This document shows positions 18,742 through 27,101 of a stretch of DNA of 64,000 nt, piece after piece. The notes under the pieces are model-generated. The model ran no database searches and was not told the DNA's origin. It was given only the letters and a program-made list of their open reading frames with translations. Made by a program: the position numbers and the translations under genes. The stretch comes from Novosphingobium sp. KA1 (GTDB taxonomy: Bacteria; Pseudomonadota; Alphaproteobacteria; Sphingomonadales; Sphingomonadaceae): the NCBI RefSeq assembly GCF_017309955.1, contig NZ_CP021247.1:2629001-2693000 (forward strand), written 5' to 3'. Numbering within the stretch: the first letter of the stretch is position 1; the number at the start of each line of letters is the position of its first letter.

Positions 18742-19416
18742 ATGAATGCACGCCGCCTGACTGCTACCGTCCTCTGCTCTGCCGCCGCGGTGACCGCTCT
18801 GAGCGGTTGTGCAAAGAAGGGCGATATCGTGGTCGATTCGGGTGTCGGCATCACGTCCGTGCGCACCGCATGCCCGGCCGTGGGCATCCCCGACTATACC
18901 GGCGACATGACCCTGTTCCGCGCGCCGAACGACAAGACCTCGACCAATATCGACATGGTCGCCGCCATGACGAACGTGCGCACCGAATGCAGCGATCGTG
19001 GCGGCGCACAGGCGAGCGACAAGGTCACCGCGACCGTCAGCTTCGACGTCCTGGCTCGCCGCAACGACAAGCAGGGCGCCCGTCAGGTGACGCTGCCGAT
19101 CTTCGTGAGCGTGCTGCAGGGCGGTTCGGCGGTCGTTTCGAAGCGCGTCGGCCAGGTGCAGATCACCTTTGCCGACGGTCAGGACCGGGCGCAGGCCCAC
19201 GGCACCGGCACGGCCTATATCGATCGTGCCGCCGCGACGCTGCCCGCCGAAATTCGCGAGCGCATCACCCGTCCGCGCAAGGCCGGCGATCAGGACGCCG
19301 CCGTCGATCCGCTGGCGCAGCCCGATGTCAAGGCCGCGGTTGCCCGCGCCAGCTTCGAGGTGCTGGTCGGGTTCCAGCTGACCGACGATCAGTTGGCCTA
19401 CAACGCGACGCGCTGA
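18742..19416 (+). CDS. Putative lipoprotein, function unknown
   Basis: 224 aa with a clear lipoprotein signal: MNARRLTATV then a hydrophobic run and lipobox LSGC (Cys23). The mature part has no motif I can name: a beta-rich domain (VTATVSFDVLARRNDKQGARQVTLPIFVSVLQGG) and a charged C-terminal section. It diverges from ispH and converges on the acyltransferase, with a 17-bp hairpin shared between them. Its form suggests an envelope-associated conserved protein of sphingomonads; not recognised beyond that. Confidence 0.82.
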   Translation: MNARRLTATVLCSAAAVTALSGCAKKGDIVVDSGVGITSVRTACPAVGIPDYTGDMTLFRAPNDKTSTNIDMVAAMTNVRTECSDRGGAQASDKVTATVSFDVLARRNDKQGARQVTLPIFVSVLQGGSAVVSKRVGQVQITFADGQDRAQAHGTGTAYIDRAAATLPAEIRERITRPRKAGDQDAAVDPLAQPDVKAAVARASFEVLVGFQLTDDQLAYNATR

Positions 19417-19437
19417 TCGGCGCTCGCCCGCTAACCC

Positions 19438-19474
19438 AAGAATGGCCCGGAAAGTCGCTTTCCGGGCCATTCTT
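19438..19474. terminator. Bidirectional hairpin terminator between convergent genes
   Basis: A perfect 17-bp stem, 19438-19454 with 19458-19474, with a TCG loop. It lies between the lipoprotein (+) and the acyltransferase (-) and can end both transcripts. T runs are short on both sides. Confidence 0.85.
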
Positions 19475-19487
19475 GTGGGTGCCGGGC

Positions 19488-20270
19488 TTATCCAGCGCGC
19501 GGGCGTGTCATGACCTGCTCGATCGCCTCGCGCGCATGGCGGGCTATCGCCTTGCGGTCGGTGCGTTGTTCGGCGGGCAGGGGCGGCAGGCAATGCACCG
19601 TGAGGCGGATCGGACGCCAACGCGCCAGCAGGCGCAGCGCGTTGGCGAGGCCCGGCTCGGCGCCGACCCAGGCGATGTCGGCCACCTGGGCGCCGTAATC
19701 GAGCCAGATCGGCTGGATGGCGAGGGAGCCGCAATCGGCATCCACGGCGGAAAGCAGCGAGGACTTGAACGGCAGCAGCCCGCTGCCGTCGCTGGTGGTG
19801 CCTTCCGGGAAGATCGCCAGGCGGCCGGTATCCGCGATGGCGCGGCGGACCTGCTCGATCTGGGCGGCGACCGAGCGGCGGTCGTGGCGGGCGACAAAGA
19901 CGGTGTCGTTCAGCTCGCAAAGCCAGCGCAGCGGGCCGATTCCGGCCAGGCCGTCATGCGCGACGAAGGCGTTGCCGGTCGCGCCGGCCAGTGCCGGAAT
20001 GTCGAGCCAGGAAACATGGTTGGCAAGCAGCACGCCGCGCCGGGTGGGGGGGGAGCCTGCAAGGCGCGTACGCAGTCCGCAGATCATGCCCACCGCGCGC
20101 AGGAAGCGGCGTGGAACCGGATTGGCGCGGGTGAACGGTGCCAGCAGGTAATAGGCGCCAAGGCAGGCAAGCAGCGTGGCGAGCAGGGCCGCGAGGCGCA
20201 AGGCGATGATCGGCCAGCCCCGCAGCGGAATGCGGCGCTTCGCGGAGGAAGTCGCCGCTGCCGTGTTCAC
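19488..20270 (-). CDS. plsC: Lysophospholipid acyltransferase (PlsC family)
   Basis: 260-aa 1-acylglycerol-3-phosphate acyltransferase-type enzyme. A membrane anchor spans about residues 20-45. The catalytic HxxxxD is H85-VSWL-D90 and the acceptor-binding motif is FPEGTTS at 154-160. A third block GSLAIQPIWLDYG follows. Its ATG overlaps the fur stop by 4 bp, so it is translationally coupled to fur, an unusual pairing. It could be a general PlsC or one devoted to ornithine or other lysolipids. Confidence 0.87.
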   Translation of the reverse strand: MNTAAATSSAKRRIPLRGWPIIALRLAALLATLLACLGAYYLLAPFTRANPVPRRFLRAVGMICGLRTRLAGSPPTRRGVLLANHVSWLDIPALAGATGNAFVAHDGLAGIGPLRWLCELNDTVFVARHDRRSVAAQIEQVRRAIADTGRLAIFPEGTTSDGSGLLPFKSSLLSAVDADCGSLAIQPIWLDYGAQVADIAWVGAEPGLANALRLLARWRPIRLTVHCLPPLPAEQRTDRKAIARHAREAIEQVMTRPRAG

Positions 20271-20704
20271 TTGCGGGTTTCGCCGTCCTCGCGCTCGATC
20301 CGGACGCCGAACAGTTCCATGCGGTGGTCGACGAGGCGGAAGCCGAGGCGTTCGGCAACCTGGCGCTGGAGCGCTTCGAGTTCGGGATCGACGAATTCGA
20401 TGACGGCGCCGCTCTCGACGTCGATCATGTGGTCGTGATGGGCTTCGGGGGCGGCTTCGTAGCGGGCGCGGCCATCACCGAAATCGTGACGGTCAAGGAT
20501 GCCGGCTTCCTCGAAGAGGCGCACGGTGCGGTAGACCGTGGCGATCGAGATGCCCGGGTCGAGCGCTGCAGCGCGCTGGTGCAGCTTCTCCACATCGGGG
20601 TGGTCCGTGCTTTCGGACAGGACCTTGGCGATCACCCGACGCTGTTCGGTGATACGCAGGCCGCGTTCGGCGCAGAGGGCTTCGATGTCGATTGGTTGAT
20701 GCAC
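20267..20704 (-). CDS. fur: Ferric uptake regulator Fur
   Basis: 145-aa metal-dependent repressor. The N-terminal winged helix (RITEQRRVIAKVLSESTDHPDVEKLHQRA, ISIATVYRTVRLFEEAGIL) is followed by the dimerisation domain with the metal-binding AHHDHM at 88-93. There is no CxxC structural zinc site, which many alphaproteobacterial Fur proteins also lack. The start codon is GTG at 20704 with AGG 8 nt upstream. Whether the protein senses iron (Fur), manganese (Mur) or zinc (Zur) cannot be settled from sequence; the alphaproteobacterial branch is often Mur-like. Confidence 0.92.
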   Translation of the reverse strand: MHQPIDIEALCAERGLRITEQRRVIAKVLSESTDHPDVEKLHQRAAALDPGISIATVYRTVRLFEEAGILDRHDFGDGRARYEAAPEAHHDHMIDVESGAVIEFVDPELEALQRQVAERLGFRLVDHRMELFGVRIEREDGETRK

Positions 20705-20726
20705 GTTTGACCTGTATCAATGAAAA

Positions 20727-20759
20727 GAGGCGCACCGGCTATGTAGGCTGGTGCGCCTC
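20727..20759 (-). terminator. Intrinsic terminator of mucR
   Basis: A 10-bp perfect stem (20727-20736 with 20750-20759) and a 13-nt loop; on the minus strand TTTT follows the stem at once. It lies 100 bp after the mucR stop and 23 bp before the fur start. Confidence 0.85.
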
Positions 20760-20859
20760 CAATCTCAACCTTTGTGGGCCAAGGCAGGCCTGTCTTTCCG
20801 CAGCTTCGACCCGTGCCTGTATGCATCGGGGCCGGGTTGCGGCGACATCCGCGCCTCTA

Positions 20860-21306
20860 TCAGGCGGCGGCCGACTTGGGCTTGCGGCCGCGGCGCGCGT
20901 TGGGCTTGCGGCCGAGGCCGATCTTCTTGGCCAGTTCGCGGCGCTTTTCGGCGTAGTTCGGGGCGACCATCGGGTAGTCCGCGGGCAGGTTCCAGCGCAC
21001 GCGGTATTCTTCCGGGGTCATGTTGTAGTGGGTCATGAGGTGGCGCTTGAGCATCTTCAGCTTCTTGCCGTCCTCGAGGCAGACGATGTAGTCGGGCTTG
21101 ACCGAGGCGCGCACCGAAACGGCGGGCTCAGGCTTTTCTTCCTCGACGACGGTGGTGGTGCCGAGACCGGCGAGCGCGCCATAGACGTTGGTGATCAGCG
21201 AGGGGAGATCCTCGACGCTGACGCTGTTGTTGCTGACGTGGGCGGCGACGATGTCCGAAGTGAGCGTGATCAACGTCTCGTTGGCATCAACCTGGATGGT
21301 GTCCAT
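20860..21306 (-). CDS. mucR: MucR/Ros-family zinc-finger transcriptional regulator
   Basis: 148-aa global regulator of the alphaproteobacteria-specific MucR/Ros family, which controls exopolysaccharide, motility and cell-cycle genes. The start at ATG 21306 is supported by GAGG about 9 nt upstream; longer reading to 21408 is leader sequence. The zinc-finger region is at about 71-100: Cys76, then His89 and His93 (KRHLMTH), with Asp79 as likely fourth ligand in place of the second Cys. The N-terminal LITLTSDIVAAHVSNNSV stretch is the oligomerisation signature. The C-terminus is a GRKP-rich basic tail (RKPNARRGRKPKS). Confidence 0.93.
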   Translation of the reverse strand: MDTIQVDANETLITLTSDIVAAHVSNNSVSVEDLPSLITNVYGALAGLGTTTVVEEEKPEPAVSVRASVKPDYIVCLEDGKKLKMLKRHLMTHYNMTPEEYRVRWNLPADYPMVAPNYAEKRRELAKKIGLGRKPNARRGRKPKSAAA

Positions 21307-21384
21307 TTTCTTACGACCTCGATTTATTTTTGCGACTTTACCGAGCGGAATCGATGTGCGCTTCTCTTCCGCGATTTCGGCCTT

Positions 21385-21399
21385 GGACCAATCTGGTCC
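21385..21399. promoter_or_regulatory. Dyad GGACCA-ATC-TGGTCC upstream of mucR
   Basis: A perfect 6-bp inverted repeat with a 3-bp spacer, 79-93 bp upstream of the mucR ATG inside its leader. MucR homologues repress their own genes, so this may be an autoregulatory site or a leader hairpin. Confidence 0.3.
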
Positions 21400-21487
21400 G
21401 CAATTCAAGATTATTCACAAGTTGCGACTAAAGTTCCAGTTATCGCTTGTTAATCGACGGCCAGTAAAGGTCGATTTATACGGGTAA

Positions 21488-21967
21488 TTACAAGTCCGAC
21501 AAATTTCCATCACAGATGTCGCAAGCGAAAGTCAGGGCGTCGATGCGCTCTCCATTTTGCGTGCGGTAGTAGTCCTTGCGCTCGCCGATGGAATAGAAGC
21601 CGAAATTGCAATAGAGGGATTGTGCGGGGTTGCCGCGCCGCATTTCGAGAAGCAGGCGTCTGGCGCCGCGCCGGGCTGCGGCAAGACGCAGCGCGTCGAG
21701 AATGGCACGGCCCAGTCCAAGGCGCCGAAACTGCGGCTTCACGCCCAGGAGCAGCAGTTCCTCTTCTTCGTAGCCGGTGCGCGAAAGCGAAAAGCCGGCC
21801 GCTTCCTCGTCGCCGGTTACCGGCGTGCCGTCCGGCGAGATCAGGTAGTAGTGGCAATTGCCAAGGAGGAGAGCGTCGTCGACCTGCCGGCGGTTCCAGG
21901 CCTCGCCCCAGTTGGGGTCGAAGGCCGTTTCCATCACCGACATGATGCGGTCGAGGTCGTCGATCAT
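21488..21967 (-). CDS. rimI: GNAT acetyltransferase RimI-like
   Basis: 159-aa N-acetyltransferase, likely ribosomal protein bS18-alanine N-acetyltransferase or a close GNAT relative. The acetyl-CoA-binding loop is QFRRLGLGRAIL (about 79-90). The C-terminal LYCNFGFYSIGERKDYY is the usual beta-6/beta-7 region. Its ATG overlaps the tsaB stop by 4 bp. Association with tsaB is common across bacteria and supports the RimI call. Length is typical. Confidence 0.87.
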   Translation of the reverse strand: MIDDLDRIMSVMETAFDPNWGEAWNRRQVDDALLLGNCHYYLISPDGTPVTGDEEAAGFSLSRTGYEEEELLLLGVKPQFRRLGLGRAILDALRLAAARRGARRLLLEMRRGNPAQSLYCNFGFYSIGERKDYYRTQNGERIDALTFACDICDGNLSDL

Positions 21968-22632
21968 CGTTGGGCGGCGCCTTTCGTGTCGGTTGCGGCT
22001 CTCGCGGCCATCGGTTTGGCGTCGGGCGCGCGGCCGTAGAGCGGCTGGATGTCGGTGGTGAAGGTGGAGGAGGGCAGCAATGTCACGCGGCGCGCATCGG
22101 GCCAGATTTCCAGCGCCTCGCCCGATTGGCGGGCGGCGACCAGCGCCTTGGCCTGGGTTCCCGCGGCGAGTTCCTCGGGGCTGGCGGCGGCGGCCTCGGC
22201 CGGGCGCAGCGACGCGAGCGGGCGGGCGATCGTGCCGTCCGCGTCGTAGCCCTCGATGAACCATTCGCCGTGGCCGCCGGTCATCGCCACGGCCACCGGC
22301 CGGGCGCCGCTTTCGGCGCGGGCGATCGCGGCAACGAGATCGAGCGAGGGGTAGCCCACCACGTCGGCGCCCCAGGCCAGGGCCAGTCCGCGCGCTGCCG
22401 CCAGGCCTACGCGTACGCCGGTGAAGCTGCCAGGTCCAAGTGCCACGGCGATGCGACCGGCACGGCCGCGACCGGGAAGGGCGGCGATCATCGGCACCAG
22501 CGCTTCGGCATGGCCGCGCCCGAGCAGGCGATAGTCGCCCGCGAGCAGTTCGCCATTTTCGAACAGCGCGACCGAACAGGCTTCGGTGGCGCTGTCGATC
22601 ACCAGCATGCGGTTATCGTTGGATGAGGTCAT
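21964..22632 (-). CDS. tsaB: tRNA t6A modification protein TsaB
   Basis: 222-aa ASKHA-fold partner of TsaD, required for threonylcarbamoyladenosine at tRNA position 37. LVIDSATEACSVALFENGEL at the N-terminus and GPGSFTGVRVGLAAARGLA are family signatures. The C-terminus has PLYGRAP, as expected. TsaB lacks a functional ATP site of its own. The gene is coupled to rimI and sits 26 bp after nfuA. Confidence 0.94.
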   Translation of the reverse strand: MTSSNDNRMLVIDSATEACSVALFENGELLAGDYRLLGRGHAEALVPMIAALPGRGRAGRIAVALGPGSFTGVRVGLAAARGLALAWGADVVGYPSLDLVAAIARAESGARPVAVAMTGGHGEWFIEGYDADGTIARPLASLRPAEAAAASPEELAAGTQAKALVAARQSGEALEIWPDARRVTLLPSSTFTTDIQPLYGRAPDAKPMAARAATDTKGAAQR

Positions 22633-22658
22633 GATGAAGTGAAGGCGCCTGCTTGCGG

Positions 22659-23237
22659 TCAGGCCGCGCGCACTTCGGTGACTTCGGGGACATAGTGCTT
22701 GAGCAGGCTTTCGATGCCGTGCTTGAGGGTGGCGCTCGACGAGGGGCAGCCCGAGCAGGCGCCTTGCATGGCAAGGTAGACCACGCCGTCGCGGTAGCCG
22801 CGATAGACGATGTCGCCGCCGTCATTGGCCACGGCCGGGCGCACGCGGGTTTCGATCAGGTCCTTGATCTGGTCGACGATGTCGGCATCGGCGGGATCGT
22901 CGCCATAGTCTTCCTCCTCCTCGGGCGGGACCGAGAAGCCGCTGGCGCTGCCGCCGGCGAACAGGGGGGCCTGTGAAACGAAATGGTCGAGCAGGACCGA
23001 GACGACCTGCGGCTTGAGATCGCCCCACTCGACGCCGGGGGCGGCGGTGACCGAAACGAAGTGTTCGCCGAAGAACACGCCGGTCACGTCGCCGAGGTCG
23101 AACAGGGCCTGTGCCAGCGGCGAGGCCTCTGCCGCTTCGGGCGAGGTGAATTCGCGCGTGCCCGCGGGCATGACCTGCCGGCCGGGCAGGAACTTGAGCG
23201 TGGCGGGGTTCGGCGTGGTTTCGGTTTCGATGTACAT
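22659..23237 (-). CDS. nfuA: Fe-S cluster carrier NfuA-like (NifU C-terminal domain)
   Basis: 192-aa scaffold that delivers Fe-S clusters to apoproteins. The N-terminal domain (ETETTPNPATLKFLPGR..., GVEWGDLKPQV) is the Nfu_N type. The C-terminal NifU domain carries the cluster-binding pair Cys161-S-G-Cys164. A Glu/Asp-rich linker (EEEEDYGDDPADAD) joins them. First gene of the nfuA-tsaB-rimI run. Confidence 0.94.
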   Translation of the reverse strand: MYIETETTPNPATLKFLPGRQVMPAGTREFTSPEAAEASPLAQALFDLGDVTGVFFGEHFVSVTAAPGVEWGDLKPQVVSVLLDHFVSQAPLFAGGSASGFSVPPEEEEDYGDDPADADIVDQIKDLIETRVRPAVANDGGDIVYRGYRDGVVYLAMQGACSGCPSSSATLKHGIESLLKHYVPEVTEVRAA

Positions 23238-23448
23238 GGTTCTCGCGATGTAGGGGGCGTGCGCGCGGGGTCAAGTGCGGGAAGGGTGGTAGCCGCCTCG
23301 ATCACCTGAAAGTCGCGGCGCAATGGATGCATCGACTGTTGCATTATATGGGCAGTTCGAATGGCTTGGCTGCGGAACTTGGGAAGCCTGCAAGAAACTC
23401 CCCGCTATTCACTGGCCCTTAAGGAAGGGCGACCCTATACCCCTTGCG

Positions 23449-26400
23449 ATGACGACCAAATCGCGCGCCGCCCGCTCGCTCGCCGCCCTGCTGCTCCTGG
23501 CACCGCTCCCGCAGCCCTTCCTGGCCTCGGCTTCGGCCGAATCCAAGGCCGATGCGGTCAAGGACGACGCGGCGCCGGGAAGCGCGCAGCCTGCACGCAA
23601 GGCGTCGGAAGGTGCCGGAAAGCAGCGTTCCCGCAAGGGGGCACCGCAATCCGCGCAGCAGCGTATTCCGGTGGTGGTCAAGCAGAACGGCGAGGACGAG
23701 CCGCTGGTGGGCGACGCCGATCCCTGGCTCTACCGGGGCAGCGACATTCCCCATGACAAGGAATGGCACTTCGGCGAGCTTTCGAATGGCCTCAAGTATG
23801 CCGTTCGCCGCAACGGGGTGCCGCCGGGGCAGGTCTCGATCCGCATCCGCGTCGATGCCGGTTCGCTCTACGAAACCGATCCGGAGCGTGGCTACGCGCA
23901 TCTGCTCGAACACATGCTGTTCCGCGAATCGAAGTACATTCCCGAGGGCACCGCGATCGCCGCCTTCCAGCGCCTCGGCGCGACCTTCGGCAGCGATACC
24001 AATGCGGTGACCTCGACCACGCAGACCGTGTTCAAGCTCGACCTGCCCAATGCCACGCCGACCTCGCTGGACGAGACGTTCAAGCTGATGAGCGGCATGG
24101 TCACCGCGCCGGCGCTCTCGGCCTCGAACCTCAAGCAGGACCTGCCGATCGTGCTGGCCGAAATGCGCGAGCGCGGGGGTGCTGCCAAGCGGGTGCAGCA
24201 GGCGATGCAGCAGGTGATCTACGCCGGTCAGCCGCTGTCGCAGCGCGAGCCGATCGGCACCGTCGAGACGCTGACCGCCGCCACGCCCGACACCGTGCGC
24301 GCGTTCTATTCGCGCTGGTACCGGCCCGACAACGTCGCGGTGATCGTGGCCGGTGATGCCGATCCGGCGACGCTGGAAAGCTATGTGAAGAAGTGGTTCG
24401 CCGGCTGGAAGGTGTCGGGCGCGCTGGCAAAGGCGCCGAGCTTCGGTGATCCCGCCGCGCCTGCGGGTGCCGATCCCGCCAACCCGGTGGGCGAGACGCG
24501 CGTGCTGGTCGAGCCGGACCTGCCGCCCTCGCTGCTCTATGCCACGCTGCGTCCCTGGCGGCAGGTGACCGACAACATCGCCTACAACCAGGGGCTGATG
24601 GTCGACGCGATCGCGCAGGCGGTGATCAACCGCCGTCTCGAGACCAAGGCGCGTGCGGGCGGCAGCTATCTCTCCGCTTCGGTCAATCAGGAGGACGTCT
24701 CGCGTTCGGCGGACGCCACGTTCGTGTCGATTACGCCGCTGGGCGATGACTGGAAGGCGGCGCTGCACGATGTGCGCGCGGTGATCGCCGATGCCATCGC
24801 GAACCCGCCGACACAGGAGGAGATCGACCGCGAAGTGGCCGAACTCGATGTCGGTTTCCAGGTCCCGGTCGAACAGCGCCGCATCCTGCCCGGCTCCAAG
24901 CTGGCGGACGACCTGGTCAATGCGCTCGACATCCGCGAGACGGTGGCGGGACCGGAGGACGTGCTGCGCATCTTCCGCGAATCGAAGCCGATGTTCACGC
25001 CGGCCAAGGTGCTGGAGCATAGCCGCCAGCTGTTCAGCGGCACGGTCACCCGCGCGCTGTTCAGCACCCAGAAGGCCGGCGGCGTCACCGACGAGGCGCT
25101 GCGCCAGGCGCTGATGGCGCCGATCACGCCTGATGCCTCGACCCGTTCGGCGAGCAATGCGCCGCCGGTCTCGTTCGATACCTTGCCCGCCATCGGCAAG
25201 CCGCAGAAGGCGGTGTCCGACCAGCCGACGGGCTTGCTGGACATCGAGCAACTCAACTTCGCCAATGGCGTCAAGGTCCTGCTCTGGCCGGTGCAGGAAG
25301 AGCCCGGCCGCGTCACCGTGAAGGTGCGTTTCGGCGGCGGCACCCGCGCGATGGCGGCCAAGGATGCACCCTATCTCGGCCTTGCCAACTATGCGCTGGT
25401 GGGCTCCGGTCTGGCGACGCTGGGGCAGGAGGATCTCGACCGGATCTCCACCGGCCGCAAGATGGGCTTCGACTTCGACGTGCAGGACGCCTCGTTCGTC
25501 TTCACCGCGGAAACCCGCCCGCAGGATCTGGCCGACCAGCTCTATCTCTTTGCCGCCAAGCTCGACCTGCCACGCTGGGATCCCAGTCCCTTCCTGCGTG
25601 CCAAGGCGGCGGCCAAGATCCAGTACGATACCTTCGCCACTTCGCCGCAGGGCGTGCTCAACCGCGACCTGACGTTCTATCAGCGCGGCAAGGATCCCCG
25701 TTTCGGCACGGCGACTCCCGCGCAGATCGAGGCGACGACGGCCAAGGGCTTCAAGGCGGTATGGAGCAAGGCGCTGGCGAGCGGCCCGGTCGAAGTGCAG
25801 ATCTACGGCGACTTCGACAAGACGGCGGCCATCGCCGCGCTGGAGAAGACCTTCGGCGCGCTCAAGCCGCGCGTGCCGGCACCGATCGCCAAGGTCGCCG
25901 AAGTCGCGGTGCCCAAGCCTTCCGACGTGCCGGTGGTGCTGCACCACCACGGCGATCCCGATCAGGCGGCGGCGGTGATCTCGTGGCCGACCGGCGGCGG
26001 CGCCATGGGCATTCGCGAATCGCGCCAGCTCGAGGTGCTGACCCAGCTCTTCACCAACCGCCTGCTCGATGCCATGCGCGAGAAGCTGGGCGTGGCCTAT
26101 TCGCCCTACGTCTTTTCGCAGTGGCCGGTGGACATGACCACCGGCGGCTCGATCACGGCGGTGGCGCAGCTCGATCCCAAGTCGGTCACGGTGTTCTTCC
26201 AGACCGCCGACGAGATCGCCGAGAACCTGATCGCCAATCCGCCGACGGCCGAGGAACTGTCGCTGGTGACCGAACCGCTGCGCCAGCAGGTGACGCGCGC
26301 CGCATCGAGCACTTCGTTCTTCATGAGCCAGCTCGAGGGGGCGACCTACGACCCCTCGCGCATCGGCACGATCCGCACGATCCTCAACGACTACACGCTG

Positions 26401-26514
26401 GTGACGCCGCAGCAGATGCAGCAACTGGCCGCGCGCTATCTCGGCAAGGACAAGTCCTGGCGGCTTGAGGTGATGCCGGAAGGCAAAAGCTCCGGCACGG
26501 TGGCCAGGCGCTGA
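23449..26514 (+). CDS. M16-family zinc metalloprotease (pitrilysin-type)
   Basis: 1021-aa two-repeat insulinase-type protease, presumably periplasmic because a signal peptide (about residues 1-30, ending ASASA) follows the ATG at 23449. The inverted zinc motif HxxEH is H151-L-L-E154-H155; the downstream EMRERGG supplies the third-ligand region. The second half is an inactive copy (KVRFGGGTRAMAAKDAPYLGLANYALVGSGL). Between signal peptide and domain is a low-complexity linker with KSEG/KQRSRKG. GGAAGGGC lies 20 nt upstream. Ends in a strong terminator. Substrate unknown. Confidence 0.92.
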   Translation: MTTKSRAARSLAALLLLAPLPQPFLASASAESKADAVKDDAAPGSAQPARKASEGAGKQRSRKGAPQSAQQRIPVVVKQNGEDEPLVGDADPWLYRGSDIPHDKEWHFGELSNGLKYAVRRNGVPPGQVSIRIRVDAGSLYETDPERGYAHLLEHMLFRESKYIPEGTAIAAFQRLGATFGSDTNAVTSTTQTVFKLDLPNATPTSLDETFKLMSGMVTAPALSASNLKQDLPIVLAEMRERGGAAKRVQQAMQQVIYAGQPLSQREPIGTVETLTAATPDTVRAFYSRWYRPDNVAVIVAGDADPATLESYVKKWFAGWKVSGALAKAPSFGDPAAPAGADPANPVGETRVLVEPDLPPSLLYATLRPWRQVTDNIAYNQGLMVDAIAQAVINRRLETKARAGGSYLSASVNQEDVSRSADATFVSITPLGDDWKAALHDVRAVIADAIANPPTQEEIDREVAELDVGFQVPVEQRRILPGSKLADDLVNALDIRETVAGPEDVLRIFRESKPMFTPAKVLEHSRQLFSGTVTRALFSTQKAGGVTDEALRQALMAPITPDASTRSASNAPPVSFDTLPAIGKPQKAVSDQPTGLLDIEQLNFANGVKVLLWPVQEEPGRVTVKVRFGGGTRAMAAKDAPYLGLANYALVGSGLATLGQEDLDRISTGRKMGFDFDVQDASFVFTAETRPQDLADQLYLFAAKLDLPRWDPSPFLRAKAAAKIQYDTFATSPQGVLNRDLTFYQRGKDPRFGTATPAQIEATTAKGFKAVWSKALASGPVEVQIYGDFDKTAAIAALEKTFGALKPRVPAPIAKVAEVAVPKPSDVPVVLHHHGDPDQAAAVISWPTGGGAMGIRESRQLEVLTQLFTNRLLDAMREKLGVAYSPYVFSQWPVDMTTGGSITAVAQLDPKSVTVFFQTADEIAENLIANPPTAEELSLVTEPLRQQVTRAASSTSFFMSQLEGATYDPSRIGTIRTILNDYTLVTPQQMQQLAARYLGKDKSWRLEVMPEGKSSGTVARR

Positions 26515-26519
26515 ATAGG

Positions 26520-26545
26520 AACGGGAGGCTTCGGCCTCCCGTTTT
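26520..26545 (+). terminator. Terminator of the M16 protease gene
   Basis: A 10-bp perfect stem (26520-26529 with 26534-26543) capped by a TTCG tetraloop and followed by TT. Confidence 0.93.
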
Positions 26546-26722
26546 GGTTTGGGGCTTGCCGCAAACGTGAATGAAGCATCGGCTGCTGAGAGTGGCCATC
26601 CGTAGTTGCGGATGGGCGGGCGTCCGTTATCCGGATTTTTCAGAAAATTGCTGTCGCTCCGGGTGCACCCCATTGCGGACGTTCGTTGAACCCGGATGGC
26701 TTGCCGATTGTTCACTCCATTC

Positions 26723-26750
26723 GTCATTCCCGCGAAGGCGGGAATCCAGT
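26723..26750. repeat. Left palindromic repeat of the GIY-YIG unit
   Basis: The core, 26726-26745, is an 8-bp stem ATTCCCGC/GCGGGAAT with a GAAG loop, flanked by GTC and CCAGT. It lies 12 bp before the gene start. Confidence 0.9.
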
Positions 26751-26762
26751 AGCAACCTGGCA

Positions 26763-27074
26763 ATGAAGGACACCTTCGCGCCCGCCGTCTATGTTCTCGC
26801 TTCAGCACGAAACGGCACACTCTACACCGGCACTACCTCGAACCTGATCCAACGCCTCGCCCAGCATCGCAGCGAATGCTTCGACGGCTTCAGCGCCCGC
26901 TATGGAACCAAGCTGCTGGTGTGGTTCGAAATGCACGCGACAATCGAACACGCGATCCAGCGAGAGAAGCGGATCAAGAAATGGAACCGTGACTGGAAGC
27001 TCAGGTTGATCGAAGAAGGCAATCCACGATGGCGCGATCTCGCCACCGACTTTGGCTTCGAAGCGCTGCGTTGA
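26763..27074 (+). CDS. Small GIY-YIG nuclease-domain protein
   Basis: 103 aa, essentially one GIY-YIG endonuclease domain. VYVLA at 9-13 and YTG at 21-23 are the GIY-YIG motif (VYVLASARNGTLYTGTTS); the conserved Arg31 and the late Glu69 region (HAIQREKRIKKWNRDWKLRLI) follow. No DNA-binding extension is visible. ATG 26763 is used because it begins the domain exactly; no good ribosome site precedes it. Such short GIY-YIG proteins are a large, poorly characterised family, often found near dispersed repeats. The flanking 28-bp inverted repeats suggest it belongs to a mobile unit. Confidence 0.9.
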   Translation: MKDTFAPAVYVLASARNGTLYTGTTSNLIQRLAQHRSECFDGFSARYGTKLLVWFEMHATIEHAIQREKRIKKWNRDWKLRLIEEGNPRWRDLATDFGFEALR

Positions 27075-27101
27075 CTGGATTCCCGCCTCCGCGGGAATGA
27101 C
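27074..27101. repeat. Right palindromic repeat of the GIY-YIG unit
   Basis: The core, 27079-27098, is ATTCCCGC/GCGGGAAT with a CTCC loop. It is the reverse complement of the left copy except for one base in the loop. It overlaps the last base of the GIY-YIG stop codon. Confidence 0.9.

Larger units (their letters stand above)
26723..27101 (+). mobile_element. GIY-YIG cassette bounded by 28-bp inverted repeats
   Basis: The unit consists of two inverted 28-bp copies (26723-26750 and 27074-27101; one mismatch) around a 103-codon GIY-YIG gene. Each copy holds a palindrome ATTCCC-N8-GGGAAT, the layout of the dispersed dRS3-type repeats of Neisseria and of similar palindromes common in proteobacteria. 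The right copy begins on the last base of the stop codon. That a nuclease is framed this way is seen directly; that the unit moves or that the enzyme acts on the repeats is inference. Confidence 0.55.

Noticed and set aside
23419..26820. Minus-strand open frame of about 1130 codons
   Set aside because: Antisense to the M16 peptidase with HxxEH and signal peptide; no motif of its own.
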